Positions 1-11,239 of a stretch of 64,000 bases of DNA are shown one piece after another. The notes below the pieces were generated by a model. It was given only the letters and a program-made list of their open reading frames with translations. It did not search any database and was not told the DNA's origin. A program made the translations under genes and the position numbers. How positions within the stretch are numbered: position 1 is the first letter of the stretch; each line of letters opens with the position of its first letter. The stretch lies in contig WHVY01000006.1 of assembly GCA_022266195.1 (NCBI GenBank), positions 3,534,001 through 3,598,000 on the forward strand, read 5' to 3'. This DNA comes from Tetranychus cinnabarinus. Its lineage: Eukaryota > Arthropoda > Arachnida > Trombidiformes > Tetranychidae.

Positions 1-2045
1 AAAATTTTTAAAAGGGCAACTCAATTGCTAACACAAATGAATATTTTTTCAATACTTACTGTGATTGAAAGGTTTGATACGTTAGACAAGTGTAATGAAT
101 CAAGAATCTACAATGCTGATACTAGCATGTTGCTGATCAAATTCAGAGAATATATCATAGAAAACCACGACACACTTGGCAAATATGATGTAATTGTAAG
201 AATCACAGCTCCATGCAAGTGTAAGGAGCTTGGATTAGCTGGTGTTGGTATAGGATGCGATCCGAGTATGGGAGATGCTGTTGTAAGAGATGGCGATGAT
301 TATACATTTACCTCAACATTTGCTCATGAGGTACTTCTACATTCGGAGTAGTCCATGACGATGATGAAGAATTGGCAGAAAAAGCTCATTGTCCCTATGC
401 ATATTGTCTGATGTACTCTTCGTCACGTAAGTCATCTCAAATGTATATCGAGTTCAACTATTTGACCCCAAATGGGTAGTCATCTAATGTGGAAGATGTA
501 AACGCAAATAACTTCGCAACTTACAGAGGAAGGTCATGAATTGTAAAATCTCAATATCAATTTTACAATTCATAACCTTCCCTTGTTAGAAGGGTTATTA
601 ACGTATTGATAGGTGATTTAGGCAACATTCATTTTCTTGTTACTTGACTTCTTACATGTATTTGGAGGCCATTTTCTGAAATTGCAAATTTTTATGATAT
701 GATTATAATACTTGACATACTTGATAAACACTTGACAAAAGCCAAATAATAGAGTGACTGTGGATAACTTTGACACTTCAATAGCAAAAATGAATGTCCC
801 GAATCACCATTACTCGACTCTCGTTATGACGTCTATTACATTACATCGTTTTACATCTTTCGCATTAGCTTTACATCATCTTATATTATAATATAATAAG
901 TAAATATATAGTCCTAAATATATTATGGTAAAATTGTTCTGCCCTTTAATTGATTCTTACAAAAAAAGAACTTTCACTTCATTTTGAATACTTTAATAAA
1001 ACTAGCTCGAGGTCGACCAGAGGTAGGATTGTCGCCATTCACAATTTCACAAGTGGAAGCTTCTATTAAATTGGGTTATCTTGATTGCTTTTTGGATAAA
1101 CCAGAGTTAGGCAAATATTGTGGCGATTACTCTTTAAACGGCAACGAACAGTGTGATTGTGCGGATGTAAAACATTGTTCAAAATGTTGCAATCCATCAA
1201 CTTGTTTACTTTTAGAAGGAGCCAAGTGTGGACACGGGCCTTGTTGTAATTTTGAAACTTGCGAGCTCTACAAGTCAACAGATAATCATGTATGCCGTCC
1301 AGCAAAAAGTGATTGTGATATAGAAGAAAGATGTGATGGATCATCTCAATTCTGTCCTCCTGATCTTCATGTGCACGATGGTTGGAGTTGTGAATACGGT
1401 CAGGGTCACTGTTTTAATGGTAAATGTGGCAGTTATCATCTTTCCTGTGATAATATTTTTGAAGATTCTGAGCCTGCCCCAGATTCGTGTTATGAAAAAA
1501 ATGCAGTTGGGGATGACTTTTTTAATTGTGGTCCACCAAGTAAATATTTTGAAATTTTCGACGGCAAAGCAACGAAATGTAAAAAGAAAGACGTCAAATG
1601 TGGCCGATTACTATGCACTGGCAGCAGCAGATTAAGAAACTCATTTATACAAGCACATGCTAAGACTGTAATCGAATCCGCAAGTGCGTCCTGTCAAGGT
1701 GTCCGTATCTCCAGATCCTTCCGACGTAACGAAACCGATTTAGGTTTAGTACCTGATGGTGCGCCTTGTGCTCCAAATAAAATGTGTCTCAACCAAGAAT
1801 GCATTCCAGTGTCAAAAGTTATTGACACGAAACCTTGTCCACTCAATTGCCAAAATCGAGGTAAATGTACTAACCAAGGAAATTGTATTTGTAACAATCC
1901 AAAAGATAAATCGCCTGATTGCTCTTTCTCCCCGGTAACTTCATCGAGTTGGCAAGCCTTGTTTCGATACTTTGAAACTACAATTCAATTAATTGTTATG
2001 ATTGTGTTGACGTCAACATGGATTTGGATACAAGCTAATAAATAA
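1..2045 (+). pseudogene. ADAM-type metalloprotease/disintegrin, left tandem copy, frameshifted and cut by window edge
   Basis: This is the left member of a tandem pair of ADAM-like membrane metalloprotease genes. The window opens inside its metalloprotease domain (positions 1-426). A GTAAGT donor follows at 427, and the second exon runs 1006-2045. That exon encodes a Cys-rich disintegrin domain, an ADAM Cys-rich region, an EGF-like module (CPLNCQNRGKC) and a C-terminal membrane segment with almost no cytoplasmic tail. Compared with the right copy (3543-6332), one base is missing near 328-340, inside the HExxHxxGxxHD zinc motif. The reading frame then hits TAG at 349-351. Downstream codons as far as the CLMYSS Met-turn resume in another frame. 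The exon-2 frame is fully open, so the break is recent, or the second half may still be expressed. Whether the whole gene is dead cannot be judged without the missing 5' part. A sequencing error is the main alternative. Confidence 0.75.
528..581. repeat. Near-perfect hairpin in the ADAM pseudogene intron
   Basis: Left arm 528-549 and right arm 560-581 are reverse complements over 22 bases with one mismatch, separated by a 10-base loop. The equivalent place in the right-hand ADAM intron (about 4686-4730) lacks the structure, so it arose or was inserted after the duplication. Confidence 0.8.
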
Positions 2046-2903
2046 TAAATACAATTGTGTTTATCTGGTCCTCTGTCTTTCTTTTCTTGATCATGTGAAT
2101 TTAGTATTATACTGGATCTTTTCCGTTCTGGATGGCTTTTTCTACTTTTTCCCTCTGGACGACTTAAATCAGCTAACATGTCTGTAATAAGTCTAATATA
2201 CCAAGGGGATTCACTTCGATCCTTCATTTTCTGACGATGAATTTACTCTAAGTAAGGATCGAACACAAGGTGCAGTACAATAGGCACATTCCATTCAAAA
2301 TGTGATATTTCGAAATGTGGCTTCCAATGCAACTGATCCATTTGAACGATAGACTGAGCCAAATCTACAACCCTTTTAATGGCATAAATAGAGAGATGAG
2401 ATAACATGAAATGTGCTTCATTAATCTTGATTAACTCACCGTAATGTCAGCAAATCCTTTAAGAAACAAAGCTGGAATCAAGTCATCACTGGATTTTATA
2501 TTAATACCATATATTTTGCCAATTGAATGATCTCAGTATCAATAAACGATCCTGATTCCTGAAAATAATACAAAGATTTAATATGAGAAAGATGACATTC
2601 GTAGATGAAATACATTACCAATGAACTTACTCCTAAACCAGTTAACAGTCCGGTTGAATTGAAAAGTCCAACGACATCACCAGAGATGAACATGCGAAAT
2701 CCTTGTATAAATTCCCGTAATGAAAGACCTCGAGGTAATCGTCTTCTGGAATTGAAAGATGAATTATTACCGGTTTTTGGTTGAGTTTTGTCTGTTCTTA
2801 ATGATATGGGACGACGGCCACGGTTAATGTTTCGGGTTAAATTGTTGAATTGAAAATTGATTGGGTCGTCAATAAACTGAACTGGGTAAACAAATTTGAC
2901 CAT
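2037..2903 (-). pseudogene. Unrecognised minus-strand gene, probably broken
   Basis: I do not recognise the family. Exon 1 (2903-2631) is an open 91-codon frame starting MVKFVYPVQF, basic in the middle, ending at a GTAAGT donor. A good acceptor gives a second exon from 2558 that stops after 20 codons. Directly after that stop, in other frames, lie further coding-looking stretches on the same strand. One is a segment ending KSSDDLIPALFLKGFADIT before a GTGAGT donor at 2439. Another, at about 2370-2250, includes the words HFEWNVPIVLHLVFDPYLE. A last one, 2227-2037, starts MKDRSESPWYIRLITD. A two-base insertion near 2510 would account for the first break. A diverged copy of the last segment lies after the second ADAM gene (about 6340-6480), so this neighbour took part in the tandem duplication. 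An alternative is a real 111-residue protein from exons 1 and 2. Confidence 0.4.
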
Positions 2904-3542
2904 GTTAAAGAGAAAAGAATTGACAATCGGGTATCGTCGAGGTTCTCATTGGTTAACTATCTCTAGAAATGGTAGATTAAGATATATGAAAGAAAAAAAA
3001 TGAATATTTGAAAAATTGTTTAATTCTCTTAGACCCTTTTGAGTAAACTCGGATTGAACAAAGATTTCATTAAAATTATTCAGATTAGAGTTTTCTCTGT
3101 GTTAGAAACAAATGTTTTTCCCTACTCCTCAATTATTGATTAAGTTTGGTCCATACCTGATACATTAAACGTTAAATTAAATTGATTAAATTCACAGCAA
3201 TTGTAAAAAGAATGACAGTAATTGATTTTTTTCGCTTTTTTGCAATAATCAAAGTCTAACCAAAATATCAATGATAAATGTATTTTTAAATAAACGCGGG
3301 GTAAATGAAAGCACATTTGGATATTGACAGATTCATAACAAAAGATGATTACAATAATATGTCTTGATTGACAATAATTATCCTTGGACATTTGTCCAAC
3401 ATAAGCTTCCAGAACGCTAATAATGTTCATCACAAACATATAACATGCTTTAACAGCTCTAAATATGACTGACCTTTCAACTGTAAGCGTAATTTCATCT
3501 AGATTTATAATTTATATTTAAATAATATAATATAATCAAAGA
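2904..3542. other. Intergenic spacer upstream of the second ADAM gene
   Basis: AT-rich spacer without a convincing coding frame. It must hold the promoter of the ADAM gene starting at 3543 and of the minus-strand gene ending its 5' side at 2903, but I see no diagnostic element. Confidence 0.5.
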
Positions 3543-6332
3543 ATGCAAATGCAACCAGTGTTAATAGTAAGTCTACTGTTTATCTGCAATATCTATGGAT
3601 TAGATGTGGATGCTAACCAAAACATTACCCAGTGTATTCTGACTCCTCTATTAATATGTACCAAAAATGATAGTGATATTTGTGTTGATCCAAAGGTATT
3701 AAGCATTAGATCTCCTTTTCATGGTAATTTAACATTTCAACTTGAACCAGCTACAAGTAAATATTATCTCATCGAGGCCAATGGTACTGATTGTATTTTT
3801 ACTGGGAAAATGAACGGAACATCAAATCGTGTCAGAGTTAACACTTGTTCTTATTCATCGAAAAACTCAACTCTTGTCATTTGTTTGATGATTAATAATG
3901 ATAGTTGGTTAATTGAGTTCAATGAAACAAAAGAATGCTATCAAATTCAATCGTCTCAATGCTCTATTCGAGATATTATACCGATAGATACATTCGATGG
4001 ACTGGAACCGGAAAATATATTAAGAGTTCATGATGCATCGTTAAATCATCTTTTTGATCCAAAGTTTTTGATGTCCACTCCAAGATACGTTAGAGTAGGA
4101 ATTGCAATTGATTGTACGGCTGAATTTAAATTTGAAGCTCAAGAGCATGAATTAGTTAACATTTTTAAAAGGGCAGTTCAGCTGCTAACACAAATGAATA
4201 TTTTTGCCATACTTACTGTGATTAGAAGGTTGCAAGGTCAATGTAATGAAGCAAAGACCTACGAAGGAAATGCCGACACGTTACTGGCTAAATTCAGAGA
4301 ATATATCATAGAAAACCATGACACACTTGGCAATTATGATGTAATTGTGAGAATTACAGCTCCATGCAATAACTGTGATCGGCTTGGAGTAACAAATCTT
4401 CACATAGCTTGCAATCCGATGTTGGGACGAACTGTTGTAAGAGATAGCGATAGTGATTTTACTTTTTCAACAACTTTTGCTCATGAGTTACTTCATACAT
4501 TTGGTGTAGTCCATGACAATGAGGAAGAATTCACAGAAGAAGCCTATTGTCCATATGAACATTGTTTGATGTACTCCTCTGCACGTAAGTAGACAATAGA
4601 CATCTTAAATGTTGATCAAGTTTAACTATTTTGACTCGAAATTACTCCTCTAAATGGCTATGTAACTAATAAGAAAGATGTAAAAACGCAAATAACTTCG
4701 CAACTCGAAGAGTTATTAACCCATTAATTGAGTATAGGTTATTCAGGCAACATTCATGTTTGGTATTATTTGACTTCTGTCAAGCATTTGGAGACCATTT
4801 TCTGGAATTGCAAATTTTCATTCATCTAATGAAAATCTTTTTATGATGTTTTTTCACAAGTCGCTAATATATAAATATTGCAGTTGCAGAAATAGCAAAG
4901 GTCCTCCATAATTCAGGCAAAACAACGTTTTTTGTAAATCTCCAACTTTTGATCAAGGATGAATATTGATTTGGAAACATCAGTGGAATAAAATTCACGA
5001 TTTCAGAAAATGATCGTTAAAGACTTGATAAAAGCCAACAACGGAGTGACTGTGAATAACTTCGACACTTCAATAGCAAAATTAAATATTAGCCGAATCA
5101 TTATTCGATTCCTGGGTCAGTAACTCTTCTAGTTGCGAAGTTAGTCGCGTTTTACATTTTTCTTATTAGCTTTATAGCTTTGTACATATATAAACCATAA
5201 TATAATATTATATTAAAATTGTTTTCCCCTTTAATTGATTCTTGCGAAAAAACGACTTTCAATTTCACTTTGATTACTGGTAATAAAACTAGCTCAAGGT
5301 CAACCGAAGGTAGGATTGTCACCATTCACAATTTCACAAGTGGAAGCATCTATTTTATCGGGTTATCTTGATTGCTTTTTAGACAAACCAGAGTTAGGCG
5401 AATATTGTGGCGACTACTCTTTAAACGGCAACGAACAGTGTGATTGTGCGGATGTAAAACATTGTTCAAAATGTTGCAATCCATCAACTTGTTTACTTTT
5501 AGAAGGAGCCAAGTGTGGACACGGGCCTTGTTGTAATTTTGAAACTTGCGAGCTCTACAAGTCAACAGATAATCATGTATGCCGTCCAGCAAAAAGTGAT
5601 TGTGATATAGAAGAAAAATGTGACGGATCGTCGCAATTCTGTCCTCCTGATCTGCATGTGCACGATGGTTGGAGTTGTGAATACGGTCAGGGTCACTGTT
5701 TTAATGGTAAATGTGGCAGTTATCATCTATCCTGTGATAAAATTTTCGAAAATTCTGATTCAGGGCCAGATTTTTGTTATGAAAGAAATACATTAGCTAC
5801 AAATTATTTTAATTGTGGTCCACCAATTAAATATTTTAAAATTTTCGACGGAAAAGCAAAAAAATGTAAAAATGAAGATGTCAAATGTGGCCGATTACAT
5901 TGCACTGAAAGTGGCAGATTAAGAAACTCAATTGGACAAGCATATTCAAATTTACTACGTGACATTCTAAACCCACCCTGTCGAGTTATCCATATTTACA
6001 GAAGCTTCCATCGTAACGCAACCGATTTAGGTTTAGTACCTGATGGTGCGCCTTGTGCTCCAAATAAAATGTGTCTCAACCAAGAATGCATTCCAGTGTC
6101 AAAAGTTATTGAGACGAAACCATGTCCAATCAATTGCCAAAATCGAGGCAAATGTACTAACCAAGGAACTTGTATTTGTAATAATCCAAAAGATAAATCG
6201 CCTGATTGCTCTTTCTCCCCGGTAACTTCACCAAATTGGACAGCCTTGTTTCGATACTTTGAAACTACAATTCAATTAATTGTAATGGTTGTGGTGACGT
6301 CAACATGGATTTGGATACAATTTAATAAATAA
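3543..6332 (+). CDS. ADAM-type transmembrane metalloprotease/disintegrin protein (2 exons: 3543-4584, 5293-6332)
   Basis: Predicted cell-surface zinc endopeptidase of the ADAM (M12B reprolysin) family, 693 residues after splicing 4584 to 5293 (phase 1). Domains in order: signal peptide (residues 1-19); a Cys-containing prodomain; a metalloprotease domain from about residue 180, with zinc motif HELLHTFGVVHD at 314-325 and Met-turn CLMYSS near 340; a disintegrin domain with the CDIEEKCDGSSQFCPPD loop; the ADAM Cys-rich region; an EGF-like module; and a membrane segment close to the C-terminus with only a few cytosolic residues. All catalytic residues of the family consensus are present, so it should be active. 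It is the right copy of a tandem pair. Its intron lacks a strong pyrimidine tract, so the exact acceptor (CTAG at 5289-5292) is supported mainly by frame and by the homologous copy. Confidence 0.85.
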
Positions 6333-6929
6333 TAAATATAATTGTGTTTATCTGTTCCTCTGTGCTTTCTTTCTTGATCATCTACATTCAGTTTCCATCC
6401 ATCAATTGTATTTTCCGTTCTGGATGGTTTTTTTTCTTCTTCTTCTTTCTATAATCAGCCACTTTTTTGCCTTTCAATCTCGAGTGTTTGTTCACAATCT
6501 AAGGAAGAGATTAAGAGGTGGATTAAGAGGTGATAGAATGACAAGATAAAATTACTAATTATCTGTTAAGAGAAAAGATGAGTGAGAAAATAATGAGAGA
6601 AACACTGATTTTAGTCAGTGAAAAACAACTGATCTTAATAAAACCAATGAGACTTACATTTTTGCTTCAACATACAATTCTGGTTGCACGATTAACAATA
6701 TTACCAAATTCACTTTTTTTAGAAATCAACTTAAAAATTATTATAATTTGTGGTTTAAAGTATTTTCCTTGTTTGATTCAATCAATTGTTTCTAGTGATA
6801 ATCTTTGAAAAGACGTTATTTTTTGAAATTGTCTGCTGCCAACGAAAGACTGAGATCCAATCCTTTTTTTAAGTATCTGTAATATCTCTAGTCCATTCCT
6901 GATCTTTCTTAACTGTACATCGATTAATT
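6333..6929. other. Intergenic spacer with a degraded remnant of the ADAM-neighbour gene
   Basis: Positions about 6333-6480 match 2037-2170 with many changes. This is the decayed second copy of the minus-strand segment that follows the first ADAM gene. The rest, up to the cysteine dioxygenase start, shows no supported gene. Confidence 0.5.
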
Positions 6930-9371
6930 ATGGAAAGCAAAGAGCAAGCAGTTAACTTGGATGGCCTTATCAAGCAATTGCGTGAAATATTTGACAATGA
7001 CAAAGTTGATATTGACCAGGTTAAGCAATTAATGTCCACACATCGAAGTAATCCAAAAGAATGGCGAAAATATGCTCATTTTGATCGCCACAGGTAAGAA
7101 TCAATGATTGAGAATAAAATCTAGATTGTTTGAGTCCTACTTGAATCCAAACTATCCACACCCCACACCAAACCTGGTACTTTCTTTTACCGTTTGTAAT
7201 TCCGATCGAACAGTTTAGTGAGAAACTCAAACTGGTCGATCGGATATTCATTGCCGAGAACGTAATTTTCTTGTCTCTATCACAGTTTGATTGTTCGATA
7301 TTTTAATTTTCTATGCTTTTACCAATTGGTGGTGAAAAAAGTACCCTATCCATTGGATGTGGGTGTGTGGTGTGGATTGGTGGGGATTCAAGTATGACCC
7401 TTGAAGTACAAGATGACTGAAGTCTTAAAGCTTTAGCTACAGCTTCTGTGAATAATTTACGGAATGATTGAGAAATGTTGATGCAAGTGAACCTTTTCCA
7501 TACCTTTTAATAAGTTGTATCCGAGGATCTAAAGTAGCAACAAGTAAAAGATTGCGATCTGTTATTGTTTCACATTCAATTGATGATCCACTTGAACATC
7601 AAGGGTAATCCTCCAAGTTGAATAACAGAAATTTAAAGAGAGCGAACAAACAATGAATATAATAAACATCCGCTGATCAGAAATGATCTGATTAAGCAGA
7701 ATAAAATTCACACCAATATTTAATGACGGAAAAATAAGTAATTTAATCAATAAGATTAACTGCAATTTAAAACCAAGCTGTTTCTCTGTAATTTTAAAAA
7801 AAGACATCTGAATATTTTTACCGCCTTTCATTCAATTAATCACGTGTTAAAATCTTGTTGTTTCTCAAATCAACCCAAATGTTGTCACATTTTTAATTTT
7901 TGTTTAAAATGGAATTATATTTCAATTCCATTCAATTATTTGAAATTAAATCTGTAATAATATCTATTCGTCATCCATTATAATTATTTATTAATAAATT
8001 TAATCTGTGAAAACAATAGTAATGTTGATCTTTTGTTGACTTGTATAGATATACGCGTAATTTGATTGATACTGGTAATGGCAAATACAACCTTATCCTT
8101 ATTTGCTGGTCACCTGGTCAAGGAAGCGGAATTCATGATCATGCCAATTCTCACTGTTTCATGAAGGTAATGTCACCTTTAATTTATTTGAAATAACTAT
8201 TCTTCGTTTTGGTTATACAGCGAGAAATTACTGTAATGCAAAGATGTGTTATTTACCCGCGTAACTTTACGTTTTTCAATTTTAAAGACAAATTGGTTTA
8301 CAGTTCAATATTTTTTTTATTTTCAGATGATGTCTGGTTCACTTCTTGAGACTCAATTTGCGTGGCCTGAGAATAGCGAAATAGAAGCCGAAACTCATTT
8401 CGATGAAGGAAGTGAGCTCAAAGCTATATCAAAAACAACTTTCAAATGTGATCAAGTAGCTTACATTAATGGTGAGCTCATTGAATTCTGATTTAATCTT
8501 ATTCTTTATTCTGGTTACTTTTTTTGCTTATCTTTAGCATTTGAAGCTAACAACAATTATCAATCCTTAACTAATCATTGACGATTTCCATCATAGATTA
8601 TCTGATAAAGATAGATATACTTCTGATTCACAAAGTATTAAGATAGGTATTGCTCTGTGTTCTGGTTTCAAAGATGAGTTGCTAATCGATTATAAAGATA
8701 CAAAAAAGAGATAAATTACCTTTCGATATTAAAACTGGTATTGATTAGATTATAGTTTTCACATCATCAAACAACAGATTATAGTAAAAAATATGATTAG
8801 CTTAGATTATAGCTAGCTAATTATCTCAATTATTAACACACATAAGAGATACAGGTGTAATAGTTTGGGCTAGTAATCTCAGGCGATAAAATTCTAGATT
8901 CTTCTCAATTCATTCAGAGTTCTTTACTTTCTTTGCTGTCAGCTTTCCAATCGATTTCTGTTACAGAAAAAGCGAGTTCATTTTAATGCTAAACGTTTGT
9001 TTTTTTTTCGCCAGATACAATTGGTCTTCACCGTGTGGAAAATCCAAGCCATGTGGAACCAGCTGTTAGTCTTCATCTTTACGCACCAGCAATAAACAAA
9101 TGTCATGTTTATGATCAAAGAACTGGTAAAAGTACCTTAGTTTCATGCACATTCTTCAGTGAAAGCGGTGTACGGACTCCGTACAAGGTTAGTTATTTTA
9201 ACTATCAATACTTTGATTGTGAATTTTTACTTACTTTAACATTTTAAATTTATTGATCAACAGGTTACCGAGAAGAAAGGATTCTTGACTTTTGAAAGCA
9301 AAGTCAAAAACGATGAACAACATATTATCGATACTAATGGATCGTCCAATACTTCAATCATTCCAGCCTGA
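6930..9371 (+). CDS. CDO1: Cysteine dioxygenase type 1 (5 exons: 6930-7093, 8049-8166, 8327-8471, 9015-9187, 9264-9371)
   Basis: Non-heme iron enzyme of the cupin fold that oxidises L-cysteine to cysteine sulfinic acid, the entry step of cysteine catabolism and taurine/sulfate production in the cytosol. All five exons have GT-AG borders and consistent phases, giving 235 residues against about 200 in vertebrates. The iron-binding HxH lies in IHDHANSHC (His84, His86), and the third ligand is His148 in IGLHRVEN. Both partners of the Cys-Tyr cofactor crosslink are present (Cys91, and Tyr165 in SLHLYAPA). The extra length is a C-terminal tail of about 30 residues encoded mostly by the last exon. 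The start ATG at 6930 gives an N-terminus aligning with the family. Intron 1 is unusually long for this window and holds inverted repeats. Confidence 0.95.
7138..7393. repeat. Nested inverted repeats in CDO1 intron 1
   Basis: An outer imperfect inverted repeat pairs about 7138-7191 with 7333-7393; both arms carry the TACTTGAATCC end and a CCACACC-rich core. Nested inside, 7201-7216 and 7229-7244 form a 16-bp stem with one mismatch and a 12-base loop. The layout resembles a decayed MITE. No clear target-site duplication is visible. Confidence 0.55.
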
Positions 9372-10151
9372 TTATTGATGTAACCTGTGAATCGATCAGG
9401 AAATGTAGACATTTCAAGCAATTTAAAACATTTGTTTGGTTACTGATTTATATTTTTAAAAACTGCATTTTATTATAGTAACACTTTGATGAGTCTATTT
9501 TGCGGAATCAACAATTTTATCTGATGATTAACAATGTCATTAAACTGGCGATACTCATGAAAAGAGTTCACCTCAATTAAACATAATCTCATTAATTGAT
9601 TACTCTAAAGAAGTATATTTATTTATTAAGAGTGGAACAATTTTCTGTAATTTTCCAGCTGATTCAATCTTGTTAAAATTGGTTCAAAATTATCAGTGCT
9701 GAATCAGCTACAATTCAATCAATTTGTTTCAAAGGGAACGAATGAAAGTTTATAAGATGATTGATTATTGGTTATCATTGATACTATCTTATTTGATTAA
9801 TTCATTCTTGCTCATTTCAAACATTAATACAATGGAATTAACAACATCTATTGCCAATAAACATGGTGTATAAAGGGTGATAATTAAACTTCTTGGAATT
9901 AGTGATCAAATAATTCACATAGCGTTACTAAGACACTTTAATTAATCTAGTCGCTCAAGTTTCAGGACAATTTCTTTGTATCACATCCGATTTCAGTCAA
10001 TTGTAAGCTGATTTGAATATGAAAACACTAGTTTTAGTTGACTCGATGTAACTCGATCGAAGTGGTTGACCAATAGATTAGTTCTTATGAATTTACCTTA
10101 TAACAATATTGAGTTATCAGTTTCAGTCTCAAACCTTATTTTACAATAAGA
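9372..10151. other. Intergenic spacer containing one copy of a dispersed repeat
   Basis: No gene is supported. Positions about 9757-9930 are homologous to 11149-11360 (same strand), so part of this spacer is duplicated on the other side of the small minus-strand gene. Confidence 0.5.
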
Positions 10152-10788
10152 TCATAACAAAATATACACGATAATCACACTTGAATCATGAACACAATTA
10201 AAATGCATTGGCATAAGATATTTTCCATTTTGGATTCGTTTCCAAAAATATAAATTTTGATACAAAAGACCAGGATGTTCCAACAGGTCCATGTTGTATG
10301 AGCGTAAATTCCCAGTCTTAAATAATTTCTTGATTTCTTCAATATTATCTTCACCTGTCATTTCGAGTTCTTTGATAGGAATTATTTTGGTTCTATTTAA
10401 AATTGATTTTAGATATTTAAGTTGAGTTTTTTCTTGTTTGACAAGTTCATGATAAGCTTCTTTAATTTTAATCTGAATCATGAGAGTTTGAATTTGTACA
10501 TTGACTTACACTGTATTTCAAAAATTCAACTTTCATTTTTAGTCCAAAAGAGTCAATTTTCTTTGTAAAAGGTTCATTTACTGAAAACTATTAGGTTATC
10601 AAAAAGCTTTGTCGTTTTTTATCATTGATCTTGCTTCGATTTTGAATAAGTTCACCTCATTCAATTGACCTGATAATTTCAGATGGACAAGTGACAAATA
10701 AATGAGGACCAACTGTTAATTTTGACACATAGAAACTGGTTTACGATCTTACTTGAAACGCAATCTTACAAAGAGTAGAGTAGTACAT
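10152..10788 (-). CDS. Proposed small secreted protein, unknown family (4 exons: 10788-10753, 10712-10656, 10587-10510, 10472-10152)
   Basis: I do not recognise this protein. A four-exon model can be assembled on the minus strand with all introns in phase 0, GT-AG borders and a single open frame of 163 residues. Introns are 40, 68 and 37 nt. The joined N-terminus MYYSTLCKIAFQ plus LVLIYLSLVHLKLSG looks like a cleaved signal peptide. The rest is Lys/Glu-rich and helical in character, and the last exon is a clean 107-codon frame. The first three exons are short and could be chance. The conservative alternative is the last exon alone, read from the ATG at 10481. The very short introns would be near the lower limit for animals. 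Confidence 0.4.
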
Positions 10789-11190
10789 AATGTAAATTAA
10801 ACTCAGACATCAAATTGAAGTGAAATTGTTATTGGGTTGCAACTTGCGGCAGAGATTGAACAATCAATTTTTAATTTATCAATAAAATCTTAATGAATCA
10901 CTTGATTCATGTGAGTTTCATAACAATTAAATGATTTAATACAACAGCTGCAAATATTGCAACAGAAGCGCGTGATTTGACTCTCAGAAAATATTTTATT
11001 ACCAATTAAACAATCCAATAACTGAAGTACCTGAGCCAAACCTAGTTTTTTCAATGATAAATGCCATTTTGTTAAAACAAAATCATATTAACACCAAGAT
11101 AATGAAAGTGCTAATGGCACAAAGATAACAGTTTTGTTTCAATATTTCTTTAAAATTGATTATTGTATAATATTGATACTTACCTTACTT

Positions 11191-11239
11191 GATTAAATCA
11201 AAAGGGTAGAGGAAACTTCTCTACCCTTTGGATTAAATC
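11191..11239. repeat. Short hairpin flanked by 9-bp direct repeats
   Basis: GATTAAATC occurs at 11191-11199 and 11231-11239. Between them is a near-palindrome with stem AAAGGGTAGAG/CTCTACCCTTT. The homologous segment at about 9790 has a single related GATTAATTC-like word and no hairpin, so this looks like an insertion with a 9-bp target duplication, or the remains of one. Confidence 0.6.

Noticed and set aside
2037..2227. Resemblance of ESPWYIRLITD to selenoprotein K or PEX16 segments
   Set aside because: Only a short local match, in a context that fits neither family.
7430..7610. A ~60-codon minus-strand frame in CDO1 intron 1 (contains NLLLVATLDPRIQ)
   Set aside because: Vaguely like a hAT-transposase or other enzyme fragment, but too short, with no start, splice sites or second motif; not reported as a gene.
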